Assembly (NCBI RefSeq): GCF_002831585.1
Contig: NZ_CP025113.1
Span: 5,161,001 to 5,225,000, forward strand
Source of the DNA: Bradyrhizobium sp. SK17
GTDB lineage: Bacteria > Pseudomonadota > Alphaproteobacteria > Rhizobiales > Xanthobacteraceae
Direction: 5' to 3'
DNA length: 64,000 bases
Every line of letters starts with the position of its first letter. Within the stretch, counting starts at the first letter, position 1. The translations under genes and the position numbers were made by a program. Below, one piece after another: positions 48,043-61,235 of this stretch. A model generated the notes under the pieces. It searched no databases. It saw nothing but the letters and a program-made list of their open reading frames with translations, and was not told the DNA's origin.

Positions 48043-48981
48043 ATGCGGGTGGTCGCGCTGCTGGCGCTGCTCGCCGGGCTCGGCAGCGCGCACGCTGAAG
48101 AGGCGTTCGTCACCAACCAGCTCAGCGATGATCTCACGGTGGTCGATCTCGTGACGTCGAGGCCGGTCGCGACCATCGCGATCGGCGGCAAGCCCGCGGG
48201 CGTTGCGGTCAGCGCGGATGGCCGTTTCGCCTATGTGACGAGCCCGGATGCCAAGGCGGTCACCGTGGTCGACGCATCGGCGCGAAAGGTGGTCGGCCGG
48301 ATCGATGTCGGCGGCGGCCCGCTCGGCATCGCGATCGCACCTGACGATGCGACGGTCTACGTTGCCGACTGGTACGCTGCCACGGTGCGGGTGATCGACG
48401 CCAAACAGCAGCGCGTGGTCGGCCGCATCGCGGTCGGCGCATCGCCGTCCGGGCTCGCGGTGACGCCGGACGGGCACCTGCTGCTCTCGGCGGATCGCGA
48501 CGACGACAGCGTCTCGATAACAGATACGTCTGTGCACGAGCGGAGAGGGATCGTGAAGGTCGGCGCCCGTCCGTTCGGCATCACCATCGATGCCGAAGGC
48601 AAGCGCGCCTACACCGCCAATGTCGGCTCCAACGATGTCTCCGTGATCGACATCGCGACCGCCCGCGAACTCGGGCGCGTGCGTGTCGGCCTGCGGCCCT
48701 ACGCGGTGGCGCTGGCACAGGGCCGCGGCTTCGTCACCGACCAGTATGACGGCAAGGTCAGCGTGTTCGACCTCGCGACCTTGCAGCCGCTGAAGCGGAT
48801 CACGGTCGGCGACTATCCCGAAGGCATCGAGGCGACCGCCGACGGCAAGCGCATCGTGGTCGCGAACTGGGAGAGCAACACGCTGAGCGTGATCGATGCG
48901 GTCGAGCTGAAGGTCGTCGGCGAGGTCAAGGTCGGGGACGGACCGCGGGCGTTCGGAGCGTTCCTGAGACGGACCGACTAG
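48043..48981 (+). CDS. Periplasmic YVTN-repeat beta-propeller protein
   Basis: A 312-residue secreted protein (signal peptide MRVVALLALLAGLGSAHA) made of about seven repeats of the YVTN/YncE type, such as VTSPDAKAVTVVDASARKVV, YVADWYAATVRVIDAK, YTANVGSNDVSVIDIA and VVANWESNTLSVIDAV. Such propellers are often linked to quinoprotein dehydrogenases. It starts two bases after the SRPBCC stop, so the pair is one operon. Confidence 0.87.
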   Translation: MRVVALLALLAGLGSAHAEEAFVTNQLSDDLTVVDLVTSRPVATIAIGGKPAGVAVSADGRFAYVTSPDAKAVTVVDASARKVVGRIDVGGGPLGIAIAPDDATVYVADWYAATVRVIDAKQQRVVGRIAVGASPSGLAVTPDGHLLLSADRDDDSVSITDTSVHERRGIVKVGARPFGITIDAEGKRAYTANVGSNDVSVIDIATARELGRVRVGLRPYAVALAQGRGFVTDQYDGKVSVFDLATLQPLKRITVGDYPEGIEATADGKRIVVANWESNTLSVIDAVELKVVGEVKVGDGPRAFGAFLRRTD

Positions 48982-48990
48982 GGGCCGGCA

Positions 48991-49109
48991 CGTAGGGTGG
49001 GTTAGGCGAAGCCGTAACCCACCATTCCGGTCGCAGAGACGCTGCGGGTTACGCCTTCCACCTTCGCTCGTTGAGCTGCGGTGGACGCGGTCGGCTAACC
49101 CGCCCTACG
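48991..49109. repeat. Intergenic palindrome, GTAGGGTGGGTTA family
   Basis: A 119-base element whose ends are CGTAGGGTGGGTTAGGCGAA and a matching complement ending GGCTAACCCGCCCTACG. It contains inner arms GCCGTAACCC and GGGTTACGCC. It is a different family from the GTAGCCCGGAT palindromes. Confidence 0.75.
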
Positions 49110-49170
49110 ATCTGCCTTCGTGGTAGGCTTATCGGCGACCGATCGTCGCCGCTTCATCAAGGGCAGGCCC

Positions 49171-49539
49171 ATGACCTCATTCAAGCCTGACGGCTGGCCG
49201 TGCGTCATCCCGAGACTAGTCACCCGCGATCCCGCCGGCCTGACCGAATTCCTGCGAAGCGTCTTCGGTGCGGAAGGCGAGGCCCGCTCCGGCGCGCCAG
49301 CCGAAATCCGGATCGGAGACTCGATGCTTCTGATCAGCGACGGCGGAGCCGTACGGGACGCAATGCCGGGCTCTTTCTATGTCTACGTTCCGAACGCGGA
49401 CGAGACCTATCGCCGTGCGGTTGCGGCCGGCGCCGAAACGATTGAGAGCCCAGCGGATACGGCATACGGTGACCGGCGGGCAATGGTTCGAGATGCATGG
49501 GCGAATGTGTGGCAGATCGCAACGCGCCGCGGAAGGTGA
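49171..49539 (+). CDS. VOC-family (glyoxalase-like) protein
   Basis: A 122-residue vicinal-oxygen-chelate fold protein: CVIPRLVTRDPAGLTEFLRS, SMLLISDGGAVRDAMPGSFY and YVPNADETYRRAVAAGAETI with YGDRRAMVRDAWANVWQIAT at the end. This is the PhnB/Glo_EDI_BRP-like subgroup; the substrate is unknown. The ATG at 49171 is preferred to an upstream in-frame GTG. It lies between two palindromic repeats. Confidence 0.82.
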   Translation: MTSFKPDGWPCVIPRLVTRDPAGLTEFLRSVFGAEGEARSGAPAEIRIGDSMLLISDGGAVRDAMPGSFYVYVPNADETYRRAVAAGAETIESPADTAYGDRRAMVRDAWANVWQIATRRGR

Positions 49540-49551
49540 GGCGCGCTTGCT

Positions 49552-49638
49552 GTAGCCCGCATGAGCGTAGCGATATGCGGGAGCCGACAGCGCATCCGGG
49601 CCGACACCCCCGCATATCGCTTCGCTCATGCGGGCTAC
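49552..49638. repeat. Intergenic palindrome, GTAGCCCGCAT variant
   Basis: GTAGCCCGCATGAGCGTAGC at the left end and its complement ending CATGCGGGCTAC on the right form an 87-base inverted repeat between the VOC gene and uvrA (convergent). It is a variant of the element at 24208. Confidence 0.85.
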
Positions 49639-49692
49639 TCGCTTACTGTAACAGACCGGCGGATTACGCTTCGCCAATCTGCCCTACGTTGG

Positions 49693-52674
<2,982 letters not shown>

Positions 52675-52762
52675 TGCGGCAATTCCGGGCGCGTGACGCT
52701 GCGCCTTTTGGGCGCGCATCGCCGGTGCTGCCGGGACCTTGCGCCGATGGGTGTGAGGACTG

Positions 52763-52777
52763 GAACGTAGGAAGAAC
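52763..52777 (-). promoter_or_regulatory. SOS box (LexA site) upstream of uvrA
   Basis: GAAC, seven bases (GTAGGAA), GAAC: an exact match to the alphaproteobacterial LexA consensus GAAC-N7-GAAC (GTTC-N7-GTTC in the uvrA direction). It lies 89-103 bases upstream of the uvrA start. Confidence 0.85.
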
Positions 52778-52865
52778 GGCCGGCAATTTCCAGTGCTGAA
52801 TGATCGCCATCAACGGATAGTTTGCCTGATGGCAGCAGCAGTCAGCAGGACAGGTTCCGAAACGC

Positions 52866-52892
52866 AAAAAGGCCGGCGCGAGGCCGGCCTTT
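52866..52892 (-). terminator. Terminator of the first barrel gene
   Basis: AAAGGCCGGC and GCCGGCCTTT form a perfect 10-base stem over a five-base loop, ending in T on the minus strand. It begins 23 bases after the stop of the gene at 52915. Confidence 0.85.
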
Positions 52893-52914
52893 CCGTGCGA
52901 TCTGGGTACTTCGA

Positions 52915-53574
52915 TTAGTACTTGGCGAGGATCGGGCCGCCGAAGTGATAGTTCACGCCGAACTGCACGCTGTGCAGGTTGAGGTCGCCGGAGCGCACGC
53001 CGAAATAGTTCTCGCTGCCGAGGCTGCGGTACAGGTACTCGCCCTTGATCGACCACTGCGGCGCGATGAACGCCTCGATGCCGGCGCCGACGGTCCAGCC
53101 GGAGTGGAAGTTGCTCTGCGACGCCGTGATGCCAAGCGCGCTGACAGTGATCTTGTTGTCGATCCAGGCATAGCCGCCGGTGCCGTAGAACAGCACCTTG
53201 TCGACCGCGAAGCCGAAGCGGCCGCGCACGGTGCCGAGCGCATCGGTCTTGCTCTTCACGGTGGTGCCGAGCGTGGTGATCGACGCATCGACGTCAGCCC
53301 AGCCGCCGTCGGCCTCGAGGCCGTACACGATGTTGCCGGCCTGCCAGTTGTAGCCGATGGTGCCGCCGACGAAGCCGCCTTCCATCTTCGGGTTGCCGGA
53401 ATTCTCGCTGGCGTAGCCACCGAAGCCGCCGATGTAGAAGCCGGTCCAGTTGGTGTAAGCGACCGGCGGCGGAGCCTTCACGTAGGGGGCGCGAGCCGCC
53501 ATATCGGCGGCCATGGCCGGTGCAAACGCGCTTAGTACAAGCATGCCGGCCGATGCCAGCAAAACATTCCTCAT
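52915..53574 (-). CDS. Outer-membrane beta-barrel protein, Omp25/31 family (1)
   Basis: A 219-residue outer-membrane protein. A signal peptide (MRNVLLASAGMLVLSAFAPA, cleaved after AMA) is followed by the family motif DMAARAPYVKAPPPVAYTNW and an eight-stranded barrel: WTGFYIGGFGGYAS, GTIGYNWQAGNIVYGLEADG, VRGRFGFAVDKVLFYGTGGY, and a C-terminus GVNYHFGGPILAKY ending in an aromatic residue. The ATG at 53574 is used; a TTG two codons earlier is better spaced from AAGGGA. It is first of three tandem paralogues. Confidence 0.88.
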   Translation of the reverse strand: MRNVLLASAGMLVLSAFAPAMAADMAARAPYVKAPPPVAYTNWTGFYIGGFGGYASENSGNPKMEGGFVGGTIGYNWQAGNIVYGLEADGGWADVDASITTLGTTVKSKTDALGTVRGRFGFAVDKVLFYGTGGYAWIDNKITVSALGITASQSNFHSGWTVGAGIEAFIAPQWSIKGEYLYRSLGSENYFGVRSGDLNLHSVQFGVNYHFGGPILAKY

Positions 53575-53762
53575 TTTCAAAGTCCAAATCCCTTTTTTTC
53601 TTGGCCATTTTCTTTTTGCCCCTCCGAAACGCCGGAGGGCGCGTCATCGCAGTGTCGCGTGACGTTCATATGTTTCTACATAGAAATGCTGGAACTTCTG
53701 TATCCGGGAAACCACAATGCCCGGAAATTGGGCATCGAGCGCTTATGCGCACGCACAGCGAA

Positions 53763-53786
53763 AGAGCCGGCGATGAGGCCGGCTCT
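53763..53786 (-). terminator. Hairpin terminator of the second barrel gene
   Basis: AGAGCCGGC and GCCGGCTCT form a nine-base perfect stem with a six-base loop; the minus-strand tail is only TTT. It lies 34 bases beyond the stop of the gene at 53820. Confidence 0.65.
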
Positions 53787-53819
53787 GCCGTCTCGATACG
53801 ATGTCGCGCCGCGTCCGGT

Positions 53820-54578
53820 TCAGTATTTCGCGGCGACCACCGGGCTCGGCGCGTTGAAATGGTAGTTGATGCCGAGCTTGACGGTGTGGAACGTGTCGCT
53901 CCATTCCGAGCGGTCGTTGAGCGCGGGTGAATACTGGATCGGGGCGACCTTGCCGAGATCGATGTAGTTGTACTCGAACTTGGCCGACCAGTTCGCCGCC
54001 AGCATGTATTCGACGCCGGCGCCGATGGTCCAGCCCCAGCGCGTGTCGCTGGCCGACACCGAGGGCGGCGCGAGACCCGCGTTGTAGCGGTGCTGGATGT
54101 CGCCGACCGCCGCGCCGCCGCTCACGAACCACAAGGTGGCGCCGTCGGCGTAGCCGAGCCGGCCCTTGATGTCGCCGAAGCTGCGCAGCGCGGTGTAGTA
54201 GCTGTCGAGCACGCTGGGTGGCCCGACATTGATGATGTCGGAGCGGCCTGTGATGGCCGACCAGTGGTAGTCGCCCTCGATGCCGAACACGGCCGGCCCG
54301 GCCTGGACGTTGTAGCCGATCACGCCGCCGATGAAGCCACCGCCGGTGTTGTAGTTCTGCGTGCCATAGAATGCCGCGTCGTTCGGCGCGCCGAGATAGG
54401 TCTCGTTGCTGGTGCCCCAGCCGCCGCCGCCCTGGGCGCCGAGGTAGAAGCCGTTCCAGCTGACGGCCGGCGCGACGAGGACTGGCGCCGGAGCAGGGGG
54501 GCGCGCGGCGAGGTCAGCCGCTGACACGGACGCAACGCTGAGCACGGCGAGGCCGGCTGCACAAAGGAGCTGTCTCAT
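53820..54578 (-). CDS. Outer-membrane beta-barrel protein, Omp25/31 family (2)
   Basis: A 252-residue paralogue: signal peptide MRQLLCAAGLAVLSVASVSA, ADLAARPPAPAPVLVAP linker, then barrel strands (WNGFYLGAQGGGGWGTSNET, GVIGYNVQAGPAVFGIEGDY, IKGRLGYADGATLWFVSGGA, TIGAGVEYMLAANWSAKFEY) and the end GINYHF plus a short tail AAKY. The ATG at 54578 starts the signal peptide. Loops differ widely from the neighbours. A TTAACCAT half-site lies about 125 bases upstream. Confidence 0.87.
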   Translation of the reverse strand: MRQLLCAAGLAVLSVASVSAADLAARPPAPAPVLVAPAVSWNGFYLGAQGGGGWGTSNETYLGAPNDAAFYGTQNYNTGGGFIGGVIGYNVQAGPAVFGIEGDYHWSAITGRSDIINVGPPSVLDSYYTALRSFGDIKGRLGYADGATLWFVSGGAAVGDIQHRYNAGLAPPSVSASDTRWGWTIGAGVEYMLAANWSAKFEYNYIDLGKVAPIQYSPALNDRSEWSDTFHTVKLGINYHFNAPSPVVAAKY

Positions 54579-54767
54579 GGATCCATCCCACTTCGATTCG
54601 ATCACTGCGAGACAGGCTACCAGCACAGGTTGCAATTCGGCGTAGCGCCCGCGCAACACCGACAAGATTTTGATTTTGCTTGATATTTTACGATTTATTA
54701 AGATTTAACCATGATCGATTCGGGGTCGGATGCCGGGGCGATCCGACGAAGATGCAGCCGGACAGCA

Positions 54768-54794
54768 AAAAGGCCGGCGCAACGCCGGCCTTTT
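54768..54794 (-). terminator. Rho-independent terminator of the third barrel gene
   Basis: AAAAGGCCGGCG pairs with CGCCGGCCTTTT over a three-base loop, with a further T on the minus strand. It begins 26 bases beyond the stop of the gene at 54820. Confidence 0.88.
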
Positions 54795-54819
54795 CGTTTG
54801 GACCAAATCTGTTCCGTGA

Positions 54820-55563
54820 TCAGTACCGCGCGACCACCGGGCCGCCCCACCTGTAGTTGACGCGGACGGTGACGAGGTCGACGTCCTGGCGCTCGCGGAT
54901 GGTGCTGTTGAGCGCGCCGGTCGGGGTGACCAGGTTGTAGGTGTTGTCCTGCATGAACAGGTGGTCGTATTCGAGACCAGCGGTCCAGTTCGGGGCGAAG
55001 CCGAATTCGACGCCGGCGCCCACGGTGCCGCCCCAGCGGGTGTCGCTGGCGCGGCCGGCGAGCACGCCGGTCGGCGTGAAGTAGGTGCTGTAGCGGTTGT
55101 CGGTCAGCGCCGCGCCGCCCTTGACGTAGAGCAGCGTGTTGTTGACGGCGTAGCCGATCTGGCCGGTGAACAGGCCGAAAGCGTCGATCTTGCTCTGGTT
55201 GGTGAAGAGGCCCGGGAAGATCACGCTGGCGTTGCTGCCCTTCAGGTCAGCCCAGTCGCCCTGTGCCTCGAGGCCGAACACCCAGGTGCCGGACTGCCAG
55301 CGATAGCCGATCTGGCCACCGGCGACGCCGCCCGTCGCGTCATGACAACCATCGCTGCCGATGGAAATTCCGCCCGGGGTCTGGTTCCAGCAATTGTGGC
55401 TCGAGCCCCAGCCGCCGTTGGCGCCGATGTAGAAGCCGCTCCAGTCGTACACGGCGGCGATCATCGGCGGCGCCTTGGTGTAGGGACGGGCAGCCAGATC
55501 GGCCGCCGCGGCCGGCGCAGCGAACGCGATCAACGCGACCGTACCGAGCAAAAACTTCTTCAT
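54820..55563 (-). CDS. Outer-membrane beta-barrel protein, Omp25/31 family (3)
   Basis: A 247-residue paralogue: signal peptide MKKFLLGTVALIAFAAPAAA, ADLAARPYTKAPPMIAAVYD, then WSGFYIGANGGWGSSHNCWN, QIGYRWQSGTWVFGLEAQGD, FTGQIGYAVNNTLLYVKGGA and the C-terminus RVNYRWGGPVVARY. Two cysteines in the first loop (CWNQ and GCHDATG) may form a disulfide. GGGGGA precedes the ATG at 55563. It is the most upstream of the three tandem genes. Confidence 0.88.
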   Translation of the reverse strand: MKKFLLGTVALIAFAAPAAAADLAARPYTKAPPMIAAVYDWSGFYIGANGGWGSSHNCWNQTPGGISIGSDGCHDATGGVAGGQIGYRWQSGTWVFGLEAQGDWADLKGSNASVIFPGLFTNQSKIDAFGLFTGQIGYAVNNTLLYVKGGAALTDNRYSTYFTPTGVLAGRASDTRWGGTVGAGVEFGFAPNWTAGLEYDHLFMQDNTYNLVTPTGALNSTIRERQDVDLVTVRVNYRWGGPVVARY

Positions 55564-56010
55564 AATCAATCCCCCAGCTCCCCGATCGGCTTCCAACTTG
55601 TCCCGAAGCACGATCCCAGACGCGAGCGCCCGCGCCATGGCTGGAACTTATACGCTGATTCAACCGCGAACGCCGTCTCCCAAAAGCAACACTCGCGGAT
55701 GAAGTGGTGGTTAGGCAAGGTGCTGATTTATTTTGAATTTTTCCAAGTCGCAACGGCCGGCCGGCGATCTGAGGCGAAGCCGGCGGCAGCGCGGTCGGCG
55801 CCAGCCATTGCTACGGTTGGTTGTGGCGAACAAAACTGGAACAATTCCGGCCGAGATGCTATATCCCGATAATCGTGGATAACCCGCGCGACGGCAAAGG
55901 CACCGGGCCGGCGCCGGCGTATAGGGTCTTCGACGACGCCTGCAGGTAAGTGGCGAAGGTTGAGAGTGGCGGCCGATGTCCGGCGGCCCGGTTTAGGTGG
56001 AGATGATGCG
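55564..56010. other. Divergent intergenic region between barrel gene 3 and ssb
   Basis: About 450 bases holding the promoters of two divergent genes and the ssb SOS box. No gene or repeat of known family is seen. Confidence 0.5.
55828..55842 (+). promoter_or_regulatory. SOS box (LexA site) upstream of ssb
   Basis: GAAC, AAAACTG, GAAC: an exact GAAC-N7-GAAC match, 169-183 bases upstream of the ssb start and about 265 bases upstream of the divergent barrel gene. In many alphaproteobacteria ssb is LexA-regulated. Confidence 0.78.
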
Positions 56011-56502
56011 ATGGCGGGAAGCGTGAACAAGGTGATCCTGGTCGGAAACCTCGGCAAGGATCCGGAAATCCGGCGGACGCAGGACGGCCGTCCGATCGCA
56101 AACCTTTCCATCGCCACCTCGGAGACCTGGCGCGACAAGGGCACCGGCGAGCGCAAGGAAAAGACCGAGTGGCATCGCGTCGTGATCTTCAACGAGGGTC
56201 TCTGCAAGGTCGCCGAGCAATACCTGAAGAAGGGTGCCAAGGTGTACATCGAGGGCCAGTTGCAGACCCGCAAATGGACCGACCAGAGCGGCGTCGAGAA
56301 GTACTCGACCGAGGTCGTGCTGCAAGGCTTCAACTCGAACCTCACCATGCTCGACGGCCGTAGCGGCGGAGGCGGCAGCTTCTCCGATGATGGCGGCAGC
56401 GATTTCGGCTCGTCCGGTCCGGTCAGCTCGGCGCCGCGCCGCGCGGTCGCCGCCGGCGGCGGCAGCCGCAACAGCGACATGGACGACGACATCCCGTTCT
56501 GA
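56011..56502 (+). CDS. ssb: Single-stranded DNA-binding protein
   Basis: A 163-residue SSB. The N-terminal OB fold ([40 protein letters not shown]) is followed by a Gly/Ser-rich linker and the C-terminal tip DMDDDIPF that binds partner proteins. AGGTGGAG precedes the ATG at 56011. It is SOS-controlled by the upstream box, as is uvrA on the far side of the barrel genes. Confidence 0.96.
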   Translation: MAGSVNKVILVGNLGKDPEIRRTQDGRPIANLSIATSETWRDKGTGERKEKTEWHRVVIFNEGLCKVAEQYLKKGAKVYIEGQLQTRKWTDQSGVEKYSTEVVLQGFNSNLTMLDGRSGGGGSFSDDGGSDFGSSGPVSSAPRRAVAAGGGSRNSDMDDDIPF

Positions 56503-56662
56503 CCGATGGTTTCCGCGTTCGACCAGCCGTTCCGGGAAGCTCACGTTCCGGGGCGGCGTAATGACGCGCGAGGCAAGAGATTAATGTGGACAATGAGGAT
56601 AACCTCGTAGTCCACTGAAATTACGTGCTCTCGGAGGTTTGAGCGGGCGGGTTCCCCAAATT

Positions 56663-56694
56663 TTGACAGTGCTTGATGTGAATGATATTTACAT
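56663..56694 (+). promoter_or_regulatory. Promoter and candidate operator of the DUF2306 gene
   Basis: A -35 element TTGACA is followed 15-17 bases later by an AT-rich -10 (GATATT or TATTTA). The palindrome ATGTGAAT-GAT-ATTTACAT (seven of eight bases paired, 56676-56694) overlaps the -10, a typical position for a repressor site. It lies about 50 bases before the gene at 56742. Confidence 0.45.
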
Positions 56695-56741
56695 TGGGCG
56701 CGGCGAAATGATGTTCGGCCGCCAATTCGAGGGCCGCCATC

Positions 56742-57140
56742 ATGAGCCTTGCGCCGTTGCTCGACGCCGCGCCTGCGATCCCGCTCCATGCCTTTGCCGC
56801 GATGGCCGCCTTCGTGCTCGGCGCCATCCAACTGGCCGCGCCCAAGGGCACGTTGCCGCATCGGACGCTGGGCTGGATCTGGGTGATCCTGATGGTCATC
56901 GTCGCCGGGAGCTCGTTCTGGATCCATCAGCTCCGGCTGGTCGGTCCGTGGAGCCCGATCCATCTGCTGTCGATCTTCTCGCTGGTGATGCTGGTGCTCG
57001 GCGTGTTGGCGGCGCGGCGCCACAATGTCCGCAGCCACAAGTTCACGATGATCGGCATCTTCTTCGGCGCGCTGGTGATTGCCGGCCTGTTCACCTTCGT
57101 GCCCGGGCGGATCATGCACGCCGTCGTGTTCGGGCAGTGA
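56742..57140 (+). CDS. DUF2306 membrane protein
   Basis: A 132-residue protein with four predicted helices and conserved histidines in IPLHAFAAMAAFVLGAIQLA, TLPHRTLGWIWVILM, HQLRLVGPWSPIHLLSIFSL and RSHKFTMIGIFFGALVIAGL, typical of DUF2306. The histidine pattern suggests a heme or metal site, but function is unknown. It has its own promoter with an overlapping palindrome. Confidence 0.85.
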   Translation: MSLAPLLDAAPAIPLHAFAAMAAFVLGAIQLAAPKGTLPHRTLGWIWVILMVIVAGSSFWIHQLRLVGPWSPIHLLSIFSLVMLVLGVLAARRHNVRSHKFTMIGIFFGALVIAGLFTFVPGRIMHAVVFGQ

Positions 57141-57376
57141 TCGAACGGCCAGGCGAACAGCGAAGGGCAGGCAGCGAATAGCCGAAACCCGCGTTCCATC
57201 CGCAATTCGCCACCCGCTATTCGGTTCTTGGGCCAAGCGGCGATCAAACCCAACGACAGGCCCGTAAGTGCATGAAAAAACGAAGGGAAAAACGGCTTGC
57301 CGTGACCGGCCAAGGGTGGTTATCAGGCCTCCGATGGGCTATATGATTCCCCAGTCCAACTGACCGGATTTCCCTT

Positions 57377-60106
<2,730 letters not shown>

Positions 60107-60129
60107 CGCCGCCGTTTCGGAGATGCTCC

Positions 60130-60164
60130 GTAGCCCGGATGGAGCGTAGCGAAATCCGGGCTAC
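60130..60164. repeat. Short palindrome, GTAGCCCGGAT family, after gyrA
   Basis: GTAGCCCGGAT and ATCCGGGCTAC form an 11-base stem around 13 bases, between the convergent gyrA and APH-type genes. It is the shortest copy and could act as a two-way terminator. Confidence 0.8.
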
Positions 60165-60172
60165 AAGAAGGC

Positions 60173-61132
60173 CTATGCGGTGCTCTCCAGTTCTGCCGTG
60201 AGCTTGGGGAGCGCGTCGACCTTGCCGATCTGCGCGAACCAGCACCAGAGCTCCAGCGTGCAGGCGAGCCGGTAGAGCGCGATCGTGGCCTCCCAATCCG
60301 GCCGGTCGCGTGTGCCGTGGCCGGCGAGCAGGCCGTCGCGCTTCGGCGCGTCCTTCGGCGTGAAGTAGTACAGCGCCTTGGCCATATCCATCAGCGGATC
60401 GCCGGCCGTGCAATTCTCGAAATCGACGATGCCGGAAAGCTGCGGGCTTCCCTCGGCGTTCACCAGCACATTTCCGGCATGGAGATCGTAATGGCACAGG
60501 CGCGGCGTCTGGGCTGCGTCGAGCAAATGGCTGCGTGCGGCAATGCTGGCCTGTAGCCGCTCGGCCAGCGCCGCGTCCCCGCCGCGCGTGCAAAACTCCG
60601 TCAGCTTGCGCTCGAACTGGGCCGACATGTAGGCCCGGTTGCTCGGGTGCGGCGTCCAGACGCCGTCCGGGCCGATATAGCCGAAGCTATCGAGGGTGAC
60701 GTCGTTGATCCTGCGCAGCGCCGCGCCCATCTCGGCATGGATCGCAAACAGCTCCTGCTCGGTCAACCCCGGCTCGCGCTGGCCGAGCATGACGCCGTCG
60801 AGCTTGCTCATCAGCACGAAGCTGAGATCGATCGTTGAACGCGTATCGTCGGCGAGGAGAATGCGGGGGACGGGAATAGCGACATCGCGCAACAGCCCGA
60901 GGACGTGGACCTCCTTCGCCATCTTCCATTGCAACTGCGTCGGGTAGGCCTTGAGGATGCAGTTGGGCGCGTCCGCCAGCACGATCTCGAGGATCGTACT
61001 GATCTCGCCGCCGCGCAGTTCGATGACATCGCTCACAGTTGCGTGCGGGGCGATGCTGCTGACGATGGCTTGCGCCTGCTCGATCGAGATCGTCAGCCTC
61101 GGTTTGAGCTGAAGCGGTGGATCGTCCGCCAT
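60173..61132 (-). CDS. APH-family phosphotransferase
   Basis: A 319-residue kinase-like enzyme of the aminoglycoside/choline phosphotransferase fold. The catalytic loop is LCHYDLHAGNVLV and the metal-binding DFE is IVDFENC; GLTEQELFAIHAEMGAALRR precedes them. The substrate is unknown; resistance is not implied. The ATG at 61132 is preferred to a longer frame that reads through the palindrome at 61146. A GAGGA lies directly before it. Confidence 0.8.
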   Translation of the reverse strand: MADDPPLQLKPRLTISIEQAQAIVSSIAPHATVSDVIELRGGEISTILEIVLADAPNCILKAYPTQLQWKMAKEVHVLGLLRDVAIPVPRILLADDTRSTIDLSFVLMSKLDGVMLGQREPGLTEQELFAIHAEMGAALRRINDVTLDSFGYIGPDGVWTPHPSNRAYMSAQFERKLTEFCTRGGDAALAERLQASIAARSHLLDAAQTPRLCHYDLHAGNVLVNAEGSPQLSGIVDFENCTAGDPLMDMAKALYYFTPKDAPKRDGLLAGHGTRDRPDWEATIALYRLACTLELWCWFAQIGKVDALPKLTAELESTA

Positions 61133-61145
61133 TCCTCGAGACCAC

Positions 61146-61231
61146 GTAGCCCGGATGCAGCGAAGCGCAATCCGGGACAAATCGATATGGCTCCGCCAGT
61201 CCCCCGGATTTCGCTCCGCTGCATCCGGGCT
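61146..61231. repeat. Intergenic palindrome, GTAGCCCGGAT family, before kup
   Basis: GTAGCCCGGATGCAGCGAAG at one end and CGCTGCATCCGGGCTGGG at the other form an 86-base inverted repeat between the stop of kup and the start of the APH gene. Confidence 0.82.
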
Positions 61232-61235
61232 GGGA

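Noticed and set aside
54690..54715. TTAACCAT as a CtrA site upstream of barrel gene 2
   Set aside because: Only one half-site is present at the right sequence; the second TTAA is not at the required spacing.
57143..57158. GAAC-N8-GAAC upstream of gyrA as a third SOS box
   Set aside because: The spacer is eight bases, not seven; the LexA consensus of this group needs seven.
60173..61132. Antibiotic resistance by the APH-type gene
   Set aside because: The fold is shared by many small-molecule kinases. There are no resistance-specific motifs or mobile context.
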